Shown here one piece after another: positions 7,501 to 14,309 of a stretch of DNA of 19,473 bases. The stretch covers positions 1 to 19,473 of the forward strand of contig FR882090.1 of NCBI GenBank assembly GCA_000435635.1. The letters run 5' to 3'. Below the pieces are notes generated by a model. That model was not told the DNA's origin. It saw only the letters and a list, made by a program, of their open reading frames with translations, and made no database searches. This stretch comes from Prevotella sp. CAG:1320 (GTDB lineage Bacteria; Bacteroidota; Bacteroidia; Bacteroidales; Bacteroidaceae). A program made the position numbers and the translations under genes. Each line of letters opens with the position of its first letter. The stretch's first letter is position 1.

Positions 7501-10094
7501 TGCAAGCGAGCCTGCCTTTCACGCTGTGGAGGAGCAACCTGGGGATGGGAAGCGGACGCATGCAGGAAGAGGCACGCTATAAGTATATGGAGGAGCAGCC
7601 CTTGCGCTTCGACACCTTCGACAAGCAGTATTTCCCAAGCCCACGCATCTTTTTTAGCACGATGGAAGCGAGACCCATGAGCCGCACCTATGCGATGGCT
7701 GACCAAAACGCTGTGCTGATGGAGAAGTCTGTGGTAACAGGAGCCACCGCACCCGCACCCGAAGCCCTGACCATGGAGAATGCCGGTGGCAGCGGAGCGG
7801 AACCTGGGCAAGCCACGGGCGACAATACCCAACTGAGGGAGAACCTGCAAGAGACTGCCTTCTTCTATCCCAACCTGGAAACAGACGGAGAAGGCAATGT
7901 CTCCCTACGCTTCACCCTGCCCGAGAGCGTCACTACATGGCGCATGATGGGCATCGCCCATGACCAAGACATGCGTCACGGCATGATAGGCGGAGAGGTA
8001 GTGGCACGCAAGGACGTGATGATACAGCCCAACATGCCCCGCTTCTTGCGCCAGGGAGACGAAAGCGTGCTCTCCGCCCGCCTCAGTAACACCTCCGAGA
8101 AGGAAGTGAAAGGCAAGGCAAAAATGGAGTTGATAGACCCAACCACCATGAAGACGCTCTACACGGAAGAACACGACTTCCTGCTGGCGGCGGAAGAAAC
8201 CCAAGCGGTCTACTTCACTATTGAGACCAGCGAGCTGCCCGCCATCACCATCTGCCGTGTCACCGCATCGGGCAAGGGCTTCAGCGATGGAGAGCGACAC
8301 TACCTGCCCATACTCTCCAACAAGGAAAGAGTCATCAAGACCATGCCGCTGGTTTACCACCAGCCTGGCCAACACGAGATAAACCTTGATGAATTAGTGC
8401 CCGAAGACATAGAATCCAAGCAAGTGGAATACACCATGGAATATACCCAAAACCCTGCATGGATGATGATACAGGCACTGCCCAGCGTCAGCCAACCCGA
8501 TGAGGACAACGCCATCAGCCTGATTTCCGCCTACTATGCCAACAGCTTGGCCGACCATGTATTGCGCTCCGCACCCCATGTAAAAACCGTGCTGGAGCTG
8601 TGGAAGCGGGAGCAAGGAACGGAGACCAGCCTCACCAGCGAACTGGCCAAAAACCAAGAACTGCGCCAACTGATACTGGCCGAGACCCCGTGGGTATTGG
8701 ACGCTGACCAAGAGACCTCCCAACGGCAGCAGCTCATCAATTACCTAGACTCTTCGCTGGTCAACCACCGACTGGAAACGCAATACGAGAAGCTGAGCGA
8801 CCTGCAACTGGCCGATGGCTCTTTCGCTTGGTGGAAGGGCATGGAAGGCAGCCGCTACATGACCACAGCCGTGGCCGTTACCCTGGCGAGGCTGCATGCC
8901 ACCGTGGGCAAGCTGGCCAAGAGCCAGCGAATGATAGAGAAAGCCCTCAAGTACCTGAAGAAAGAGACGCACAAGGAAGTGGAGAACCTGAGGAAGATGG
9001 AACGAGAGGGAGCCAAGAACCTGCTGCCCAGCGAGACCGCGATGGATTACCTATATATAATAGGTATGGAAAACACCTCGCTGACAGCCTCGGAGCGGAA
9101 AGACCGAGACTACTTGATGGGCCTGGTGACCCAACGCCCCGCCGTGTTCACCATCTACGGCAAGGCTCGCTATGCCACCATCCTCGCCCTGCAGGGAGAA
9201 AAAGCCAAGGCCAAGGAATACCTGCAAAGCCTGAAGGAGTACTCCGTCTACCGCGAGGATATAGGACGTTACTTTGATACCCATCGGGCCGCCTACAGCT
9301 GGCGTAACTACCGCATCCCCACCGAGGTGGCCGCCATAGAGGCCTTGCGCCAGGTGACTCCCGAAGACAACCAGACCGTGGAGGAGATGAGGCGGTGGCT
9401 GCTGAGCGAGAAGCGCACGCAGGCCTGGGACAATCCCTTGAACACGGTGGATGCCGTATACGCTTTCCTGGAAGGCAACATGGATGCGCTCACTTCCAAG
9501 AATGGCGACGAAGACCTCATACTGGTAGACGGCAAAGCCATAGACAAAAACAAAGCCTCATCCGGACTGGGGTACATGAAGGTTTCATTGCCCGGGCAAG
9601 CGAAAACGCTCACCATGGACAAACGCTCCCCACAAACCAGCTGGGGAACGGTGTATGCCTGCTTTGAGCAAGCCGCCACCGAGATGGCCTCCACGTCCTC
9701 GGGCATCAGCGTGAAGAGGGAAATCGTAGGCGAAGGCCGTGAAGTGGGACAACGTGTAAAAGTGCGCATCACGATTACCGCCGACCGAGATTATGACTTC
9801 GTGGCCATCACGGACAAGCGGGCTGCCTGCCTTGAACCCGTAAATGCGTTAAGCGGCTATAAAAACGGTTACTATGTCGCTCCGCGGGACAACGCGACTT
9901 GCTATTACCTCAACCAACTGCGTAAAGGAAAACTCGTGATAGAGGACGAATACTACATAGACCGCCCTGGCAACTACACCCAAGGCAGCTGTCAGGCAGA
10001 GTGCGCCTACAGCACGGCCTTCAGGGGAATGGCCCCAGGGGAAAGCATCAACGTCACCCAAAACAACAATACTATCGCCACCAAACGACAATAA
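4542..10094 (+). CDS. Large alpha-2-macroglobulin family protein without thioester
   Basis: An exported protein of 1850 residues. A type I signal peptide covers residues 1-21 (KRILILTSM to VMA|DNY). Bacterial alpha-2-macroglobulins trap proteases in the periplasm or at the surface. Landmarks in order: a helical N-terminal region (about 22-290) and macroglobulin-like beta domains. FTDRSIYRPGQ, the MG2 signature, comes near 513. A flexible Gly/Ala/Pro-rich stretch that may be the bait region lies at about 1065-1092. LRENLQETAFFYP, the start of the A2M core, comes near 1098. A helical thioester-type domain (about 1300-1650) and a C-terminal beta domain follow. Where active members have the CxEQ thioester, this one reads PSVSQPDEDNAIS (near 1313), so it cannot trap covalently by that route. 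No lipobox cysteine and no neighbouring pbpC, unlike many proteobacterial homologues. The DUF1573 gene follows after 13 bases. Confidence 0.92.
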   Translation: MKRILILTSMLMTMATSLVMADNYDSLWKQAAQAREKDLPREELAITQRIAQQATANKDYGQLLAAQFRSLSIWQDISPDSLAPQLRRLELEAQQVEQSNPALSAVYMTALYKVAIQQVPYAPNQEDRKAYGEKSEEYARKAMGNPGVLASTKSIGYEPLVKQGIDGEIFHHDLLHVIGFETQAYREMHDYYVTHGNRAAACLTGSYIILQERFNNRLDENFLARIDSLISEYADLQEAGELAIERYQAMCALPETTAKEKVEYIDYALGRWGTWPRMNILRNAKKGLENPMFDTKFFKKVFRPTEPFSIIVDKIRNIQRLTLTVRRLNLTAECEYNTEEDYAILKKHLSPEGKITQEITLPAHPAYEILKDSFQLAPLPKGAYLIEIQSDRKDVKPAREIIYVSDVAVIHQYLPNNRMRFVAVSSTSGQPLANATIVLGERDWDNHGKLARKATLTTDNKGEAFYTYYNSTHERQASALYAYTKDDPYTPPTYLSGSFSYNDNQTTRKQERVFTDRSIYRPGQTVRVAVIRYEQAKGIETRALGKEKVTLTLLDANRKAVSTQEVTTDQYGTAWADFTLPSSGLTGNYTIRTDLRSSRLFKVEEYKRPTFEVVFPEVKQHYESGDTLVVSGKASTYAGIPVSDAKVKYQVNRQAALWCWWAQGEANQQMYADTLTTDNEGNFEVRIPLVLPEEDTQDIIPLRRIARFYNFVVSADVTDLAGETHHGELSIPLGNKSTAFNTDLPQQMERDSLRHFSFIYKNSAGNDIAAKVRYRIDKGSELTADTNTQIDATTLIQSLHSGEHTLEAICGKDTLKHKFVVFTMQDTRPASESEEWFYQTDITLPTGGKPLYTQVGSSLDSIHAVYTIISGDQVLEQGSYTLSDSIVTRSFTYQESYGNGLIYNVAWIKDGRLHYHSFTMQRPLPDKRLNVEWVTFRDRLTPGQKEEWTLRVTNPDGTPAKAQLMGVLYDKSLDQLYPHQWEMKLYLQASLPFTLWRSNLGMGSGRMQEEARYKYMEEQPLRFDTFDKQYFPSPRIFFSTMEARPMSRTYAMADQNAVLMEKSVVTGATAPAPEALTMENAGGSGAEPGQATGDNTQLRENLQETAFFYPNLETDGEGNVSLRFTLPESVTTWRMMGIAHDQDMRHGMIGGEVVARKDVMIQPNMPRFLRQGDESVLSARLSNTSEKEVKGKAKMELIDPTTMKTLYTEEHDFLLAAEETQAVYFTIETSELPAITICRVTASGKGFSDGERHYLPILSNKERVIKTMPLVYHQPGQHEINLDELVPEDIESKQVEYTMEYTQNPAWMMIQALPSVSQPDEDNAISLISAYYANSLADHVLRSAPHVKTVLELWKREQGTETSLTSELAKNQELRQLILAETPWVLDADQETSQRQQLINYLDSSLVNHRLETQYEKLSDLQLADGSFAWWKGMEGSRYMTTAVAVTLARLHATVGKLAKSQRMIEKALKYLKKETHKEVENLRKMEREGAKNLLPSETAMDYLYIIGMENTSLTASERKDRDYLMGLVTQRPAVFTIYGKARYATILALQGEKAKAKEYLQSLKEYSVYREDIGRYFDTHRAAYSWRNYRIPTEVAAIEALRQVTPEDNQTVEEMRRWLLSEKRTQAWDNPLNTVDAVYAFLEGNMDALTSKNGDEDLILVDGKAIDKNKASSGLGYMKVSLPGQAKTLTMDKRSPQTSWGTVYACFEQAATEMASTSSGISVKREIVGEGREVGQRVKVRITITADRDYDFVAITDKRAACLEPVNALSGYKNGYYVAPRDNATCYYLNQLRKGKLVIEDEYYIDRPGNYTQGSCQAECAYSTAFRGMAPGESINVTQNNNTIATKRQ

Positions 10095-10107
10095 CCCATA
10101 AAGAACA

Positions 10108-11175
10108 ATGAAAAAAAGAAACCTACTACTGCCCCTGCTCATGGCGTGTGCCTTGTCACCTGCCCATGCCCAGTCATTGACAGCCGAACAAACCACCATA
10201 TATTGCGGACAAGTGCCCTTTAGCCAACCAGTGACCGCGGAGTTCAAGCTGCGCAACCATGCCACCGCCCCAATCACCATCACCGACGTGCGCACCAGTT
10301 GCGGATGCGTGGTGGTGGACTATCCCCGTAAAGAAATCGCCCCCGGAGAGCAATTCTCGATTACGGCCACCTATGACGCACGGTTGATGGGGACGTTCCA
10401 AAAGCAGATAGGCGTATACTCCAAGCAAGACAAGAAGCCATTGATGCTCAACCTGCAAGGCAAAGTGGTGAGAGAAGTGGTGGACTTCGACGGCGAATAT
10501 CCAGAGCAATTGGGCAACTTCATGGCAGACAAGAGCGAGGTGGAGTTTGACAACGTAAACCGCGGAGACCGCCCCACACAAATCATACACATACGCAACA
10601 ACAGCGAAACCAGCTTCCGTCCCGTGGTGATGCACTTGCCCAGCTACCTGAGCGCCGTGGTCTCCCCCACCCAGCTGGCCCCACAACGAGGCGGCAACAT
10701 CTATCTAACCCTCGATTCCGAGAAACTGCGAGACATGGGGCTCAACCAAGTCTCCGTGTATTTAGGGGAATTCCCTGGCGATACCGTATCGAGCGAGAAG
10801 GAAATCACCGTTTCCACCATCCTGCTGCCCGACTTCTCGCAATTGACGGCCGAACAATTGGAAAACGCGCCCAAGCTCCAGCTGAGCGCAACGACGCTGG
10901 ACCTTGGTTCTTTCGGAAGCAAGAAGAAACTCAAGGGGCAAGTCACCCTCACCAATGAGGGCAAACGAACGTTGGAAATCAACAGCATCCAAATGATGTC
11001 CACAGGACTGCAAGTGTCGCTCAACAAGACAAAGATAGAACCCGGGGAAACCGCCAAGCTGAAAGTGACTGTCGTTCGCGACGAATTACGTAAGCGCAGA
11101 CGCAAGCCCCGCATACTCATGATCACCAACGACCCCGACATGTCCAAGGTAATTATTGATATCAAGACAAAATGA
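10108..11175 (+). CDS. DUF1573 domain protein, exported
   Basis: A 355-residue exported beta-rich protein. The N-terminal domain (about 24-120) has the DUF1573 hallmark TSCGCVVVDY with the Cys-Gly-Cys at 65-67, followed by EIAPGE. A second Ig-like domain of the ASPM/SPD-2/Hydin kind (about 255-355) repeats the layout (LGSFGSKKKLKGQVTLTNEG, then KIEPGETAKLKV). DUF1573 proteins are abundant in Bacteroidales; no biochemical role is established to my knowledge. The signal is ambiguous: AHAQ at 19-22 suits signal peptidase I, but LMAC (11-14) could serve as a lipobox and make it a lipoprotein. It sits 13 bases after the alpha-2-macroglobulin gene, and its stop overlaps the ispH start (ATGA), so the three genes are surely one operon. 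Confidence 0.88.
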   Translation: MKKRNLLLPLLMACALSPAHAQSLTAEQTTIYCGQVPFSQPVTAEFKLRNHATAPITITDVRTSCGCVVVDYPRKEIAPGEQFSITATYDARLMGTFQKQIGVYSKQDKKPLMLNLQGKVVREVVDFDGEYPEQLGNFMADKSEVEFDNVNRGDRPTQIIHIRNNSETSFRPVVMHLPSYLSAVVSPTQLAPQRGGNIYLTLDSEKLRDMGLNQVSVYLGEFPGDTVSSEKEITVSTILLPDFSQLTAEQLENAPKLQLSATTLDLGSFGSKKKLKGQVTLTNEGKRTLEINSIQMMSTGLQVSLNKTKIEPGETAKLKVTVVRDELRKRRRKPRILMITNDPDMSKVIIDIKTK

Positions 11176-12032
11176 TACAAATAGAAATCGACGAAGGAAG
11201 CGGTTTCTGCTTCGGCGTGACCACCGCCATCAAGAAAGCGCAAGAGGAACTGGCCAGCGGAAAGACTCTCTACTGCCTGGGAGACATCGTGCATAACGGC
11301 ATGGAAGTGGAACGGCTCCACGCCCAAGGCCTCGTCACCATCAATCATCAGCAAATGGAAAAGCTAAGCGACGTAAAGGTGCTGCTCAGAGCCCATGGCG
11401 AACCTCCAGAAACTTACCAAATGGCCGAGCGCAACCGCATAGAAATCATAGATGCCACTTGTCCCGTGGTGCTACAGCTGCAACGACGCATCAAGCGGCT
11501 CTATGACAGCAATCCGCAAGCCCAGATTGTCATCTTCGGGAAGAGCGGACACGCCGAGGTGCTTGGCCTGGTGGGGCAAACCAGGGGGACGGCCATCGTG
11601 GTGGAAAGCCTGGAAGACGTGAAAAAGCTAGACTACGGACGGGACATCTACCTGTTCTCGCAAACCACGAAGAGCCTGGACGAGTTCCATGCGCTCATCG
11701 ACTATATACAGGCCCATATCCAGCCGCAAGCCACCTTCCGCAGTTTCGACACCATCTGCCGCCAGGTAGCCAACCGTATGCCCAACATAGCCGCCTTCGC
11801 CGCACGCCATGACCTGGTGCTCTTCGTCAGCGGCAGGAAAAGCAGCAACGGAAAGGTGCTCTTTGAGGAATGCCGCCGGGTCAATCCCAACAGCTACCAG
11901 ATAGAGAAGGCTTCAGAAATAAAGATGGAATGGACAAAGGGCATCAGCTCCATAGGCATCTGCGGCGCCACCAGCACGCCCAAATGGCTCATGGAGGAAT
12001 GCCGCGACTATATACTCCATCATCTTGATTGA
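11172..12032 (+). CDS. ispH: 4-hydroxy-3-methylbut-2-enyl diphosphate reductase
   Basis: A 286-residue cytosolic iron-sulfur enzyme. It carries out the last step of the MEP isoprenoid pathway, reducing HMBPP to IPP and DMAPP. The three cluster cysteines are present: C13 (GFCFGV), C97 (DATCPVV) and C196 (FDTICRQ). So are the substrate-site residues H41 (GDIVHN), H74 (RAHGEPP), H127 and E129 (SGHAEVLGL), a Thr in FSQTTKS, the SxN motif S224-N226 and S268 (GATSTP). Length is normal for the stand-alone enzyme. The start ATG overlaps the DUF1573 stop by 4 bases, so an essential housekeeping enzyme is translated at the end of an envelope-protein operon. A perfect hairpin starts 7 bases after the stop. 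Confidence 0.97.
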   Translation: MIQIEIDEGSGFCFGVTTAIKKAQEELASGKTLYCLGDIVHNGMEVERLHAQGLVTINHQQMEKLSDVKVLLRAHGEPPETYQMAERNRIEIIDATCPVVLQLQRRIKRLYDSNPQAQIVIFGKSGHAEVLGLVGQTRGTAIVVESLEDVKKLDYGRDIYLFSQTTKSLDEFHALIDYIQAHIQPQATFRSFDTICRQVANRMPNIAAFAARHDLVLFVSGRKSSNGKVLFEECRRVNPNSYQIEKASEIKMEWTKGISSIGICGATSTPKWLMEECRDYILHHLD

Positions 12033-12039
12033 CAGCGTT

Positions 12040-12086
12040 TTAAATCCAAATCGGTCACCATGGGTTAATGACCGATTTGGATTTAA
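12040..12086 (+). terminator. 18-base perfect hairpin after ispH (likely bidirectional terminator)
   Basis: TTAAATCCAAATCGGTCA (12040-12057) pairs without mismatch with TGACCGATTTGGATTTAA (12069-12086) around an 11-base loop. It stands between the convergent ispH and ygbA-like genes, where a terminator is expected. The following T-run is poor (ACTTATTTTGG), so the terminator call is an inference from position. The downstream arm overlaps the first unit of array B by four bases. Confidence 0.6.
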
Positions 12087-12192
12087 CTTATTTTGGTCGG
12101 CAAAACAACTTGTTTTCCTCATAAAAATAACTTGTTTTCCTCACCAAAATAACTTGTTTCGTCCATCAAAATAACTTGTTTTGGAAAACGGA
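12083..12192 (+). repeat. Array B: five 22-base units with core AACTTGTTT
   Basis: Five units begin at 12083, 12105, 12127, 12149 and 12171, again exactly 22 bases apart. Their first twelve bases are TTAACTTATTTT, ACAACTTGTTTT, ATAACTTGTTTT, ATAACTTGTTTC and ATAACTTGTTTT. The 10-base tails vary, but most end in AAA, and units 2 and 3 share CCTCA. A possible sixth, worn copy (CAACTTTCC, from 12193) is one base out of register. The array lies between the ispH hairpin and the end of the ygbA-like gene. It shares period, copy number and core pattern with array A. Confidence 0.85.
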
Positions 12193-12214
12193 CAACTTTC
12201 CGCCTTCACAGGGC

Positions 12215-12520
12215 TCACTTCCCTAACTCCCTCACAAGATGCTTGACGGCGATAACCGGATGGTAAAGGAGCATGCGGGGGCCTGCCCATCGCATCACGG
12301 CTCGCACTCGCTCTCTCATGTCCTTGCGGTAACAATGCACCAAACATTTCCTGCAACTGGGCTTGTTGCCTGAAAAACGACACCTGTCCAGCCGTTCACG
12401 GGCATAGTCCAGCAATTGGGCGCAATCCGCGCATAGTTCCTTGTTGCCTTCCCTGTGCCGACAATACATTCGTATCATCAGCTCTACCGTGTCCTTTTCC
12501 TCTTCAATGCGATTACGCAT
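12215..12520 (-). CDS. YgbA-like protein (nitrous oxide-stimulated promoter family)
   Basis: A 101-residue soluble protein of the family named after the nitrogen-oxide-responsive E. coli gene ygbA. Family landmarks are clear: an N-terminal RIEEEKDTVELMIRMYCRH, then LCADC, ARERLDRCRF, KPSCRKCLVHCYR, and a closing RAVMRWAGPRMLLYHP. Seven cysteines, several in CxxC spacing, suggest metal binding or redox sensing; this is inference, and the biochemical role is not known to me. I start at the ATG at 12520, which fits the family N-terminus and has AGGA about 10 bases upstream; an in-frame TTG at 12550 would add 10 residues. It lies 40 bases downstream of digH on the same strand, probably co-transcribed. 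Confidence 0.85.
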   Translation of the reverse strand: MRNRIEEEKDTVELMIRMYCRHREGNKELCADCAQLLDYARERLDRCRFSGNKPSCRKCLVHCYRKDMRERVRAVMRWAGPRMLLYHPVIAVKHLVRELGK

Positions 12521-12560
12521 GGATATCCTATCGTTAGCCAATGGGCGCAAACGGAAGTTC

Positions 12561-14216
12561 TCAATCCTTCCTCACGGCAAAGAAACCCAAGCGATGGGTG
12601 ACACCTTTGTCATCTACAGCCCTGAGTTGATAAACGCCATTGGGGAGGTTTGTGACATCCGCCTTCTCGCCTCGATAAGGGAACTTGGCCACGGCACGTC
12701 CCTGCAAGGTTTCCACGAAAAGCATGTCAGCGTCCAACGCCTTGTCCCTGGGGGGAAGGCTGAGCTGTTTCCCGTCGCATTCCAAGAAGCCCTGGGGCAT
12801 GGTGAAAGATGGCGGGGCTGCCATTTGCAAAGGCTCGCTCTCGTTGCCATAGCGATCCATGGCGGTGACGGCATAGAAGAAGCCTTCTGGCGCCTGGTTG
12901 AGCCGCAGGGAGTTGCCTTGCCTGCGAATGGCAATCAAATGGGCGGCATCCTCAATGTCCACGGGATATTGGCGGCTGGCGTATACATTATAATAGGTAT
13001 AGAGAGGAGAAGTGGAATCAGCCGAGGCCGCGTCGGCAGGTTGCCAACTCACTACGGTGGCATCGGAAGCGCGCGTCACGGACAAGTCTTTTGGCGAGGC
13101 TGGCGGAATGGAGTCTTGCCACGTCATGGCCGGCACAAGCGAAAGTCCGCTGTTGAACACCTTGCTCGTGAAATCGTAGATGCCTTGCGTGTTGTCTATG
13201 AAAAACTTGGCACGGAAGAAAGCGTATCCCTGTCCCAAGTAGCGCAAGTGATACATCTCCCGGGTGATATCCTCTATGCGCCACTTACCCTCGCTGGGAT
13301 GCAGGAAATAGATGCCCAGTCCCGGAGCCACCATGCGGCCTTGGGATTGCTCTTGCCAGTCGATGGCGAAAGGATAGAACTGGTCGCCCCTGAAATACAT
13401 CATGGGGTAAAGCTCGTCCATCAAGCCTTCCTTGAGCCAAGCGCGGGCATCCTGGAACACGCGGGCGTAGGCGTTCCAGCCTCCACTCTTGTAACGGCTT
13501 AGGTCCGCGAACTTGCCTATTGGCGAGCAACTCATCTTCACCCAAGGCTTCTCGCTCTTCACCGCCTGGTGGATGGCACGCACGATAGCCGTGATGTGTC
13601 CCCTTGCCCTGTCGGCGCTACCTCTCACCCGCCATTGCTCTGGATAGCGTATATAGTCAAGATGGATGCCGTCCACGTCATATTGGCGGACAATCTCTTG
13701 GCTCATGGCGGCCAAATAAGAAGCCGTGCGCGGGTTCTCGGGATTCATATAGCCCTCGGCTCCTATCCTCTTGACCAGGCTTGGATATCGCTTTCGCAAA
13801 GTCTTGCACCCCAGTCCGTTCCATTTTCCCACGGGAATGGTGACCAGCCAAGCGTGTAGCTCCATGCCTCTCTTGTGACATTCCTCTATGGCAAACCGCA
13901 AAGGGTCATAGCAAGGAGCCTTTCCCGGCGTGCCCGTGATACAGCCATCCCACGGTTCGTGACGGGAGGGGTAGACGGTTGTGGCACGCACACGAGTCTG
14001 AAAAAGCACGGTATTGATGCCCGCGGCTTGCAGCTTGTCAAGCATATCGACAAGGTCTTTCTTTTGTTTCTCGGCCGAAGCAGGTGACTGGGCATAAGAA
14101 CGAGGCCAGTCTATTCCACCGATGGTGGCCACCCACACTGCTCTTACCTCCCGCTTCTGGGCGAAAGCGCACAAAACCCAAACGAATACGATTAATAATG
14201 TATAAAAACGGCGCAT
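12561..14216 (-). CDS. GHL10 family glycosidase (DigH/YddW-like), exported
   Basis: A 551-residue exported protein. The signal peptide is residues 1-20 (RRFYTLLIVFVWVLCAFAQ). The glycosyl-hydrolase-like TIM barrel GHL10 (formerly DUF187) spans about 25-340. It opens with REVRAVWVATIGGIDWP and contains DGIHLDYIRYP near 181, a conserved acidic stretch in the presumed active site. A fibronectin type III-like domain follows (about 372-465), then a C-terminal beta domain (about 475-551) ending in LPNGVYQLRAVDDKG. E. coli DigH (YddW) cleaves peptidoglycan glycan strands stripped of their stem peptides, so a cell-wall role is likely but not proven. The start is the ATG at 14216; a TTG 21 bases upstream lies in the promoter. 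It has its own promoter (14235-14265) divergent from cstA. Confidence 0.88.
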   Translation of the reverse strand: MRRFYTLLIVFVWVLCAFAQKREVRAVWVATIGGIDWPRSYAQSPASAEKQKKDLVDMLDKLQAAGINTVLFQTRVRATTVYPSRHEPWDGCITGTPGKAPCYDPLRFAIEECHKRGMELHAWLVTIPVGKWNGLGCKTLRKRYPSLVKRIGAEGYMNPENPRTASYLAAMSQEIVRQYDVDGIHLDYIRYPEQWRVRGSADRARGHITAIVRAIHQAVKSEKPWVKMSCSPIGKFADLSRYKSGGWNAYARVFQDARAWLKEGLMDELYPMMYFRGDQFYPFAIDWQEQSQGRMVAPGLGIYFLHPSEGKWRIEDITREMYHLRYLGQGYAFFRAKFFIDNTQGIYDFTSKVFNSGLSLVPAMTWQDSIPPASPKDLSVTRASDATVVSWQPADAASADSTSPLYTYYNVYASRQYPVDIEDAAHLIAIRRQGNSLRLNQAPEGFFYAVTAMDRYGNESEPLQMAAPPSFTMPQGFLECDGKQLSLPPRDKALDADMLFVETLQGRAVAKFPYRGEKADVTNLPNGVYQLRAVDDKGVTHRLGFFAVRKD

Positions 14217-14234
14217 TAGTCTTCTTTTTGTCGA

Positions 14235-14265
14235 CAAAGATACGGATATTTTTTCTTATTCCAAA
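14235..14265 (-). promoter_or_regulatory. Promoter of the digH-ygbA unit
   Basis: Minus-strand TTTG (14262-14265), 19 bases, TATCTTTG (14235-14242): a full Bacteroidetes consensus match. The -7 element ends 18 bases before the ATG at 14216, so the leader would be very short (around 10-15 bases). Confidence 0.75.
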
Positions 14266-14282
14266 TTATTTGCTTATTTTTG
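14251..14282 (+). promoter_or_regulatory. Probable promoter of the cstA operon
   Basis: TATTTTTG (14275-14282) fits TAnnTTTG, and TTTT (14251-14254) stands 20 bases upstream as an imperfect TTTG. The whole element overlaps the -33 side of the divergent digH promoter, so the two cannot easily be occupied at once. The cstA ATG at 14310 is 28 bases downstream. Confidence 0.55.
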
Positions 14283-14309
14283 CCCATGGTTTAAAGCAAA
14301 CTCATCCAA

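Noticed and set aside
12441..13502. 353-codon open frame on the plus strand
   Set aside because: Opposite strand of the digH-like and ygbA-like genes, which both have clear family signatures; the translation has no domain.
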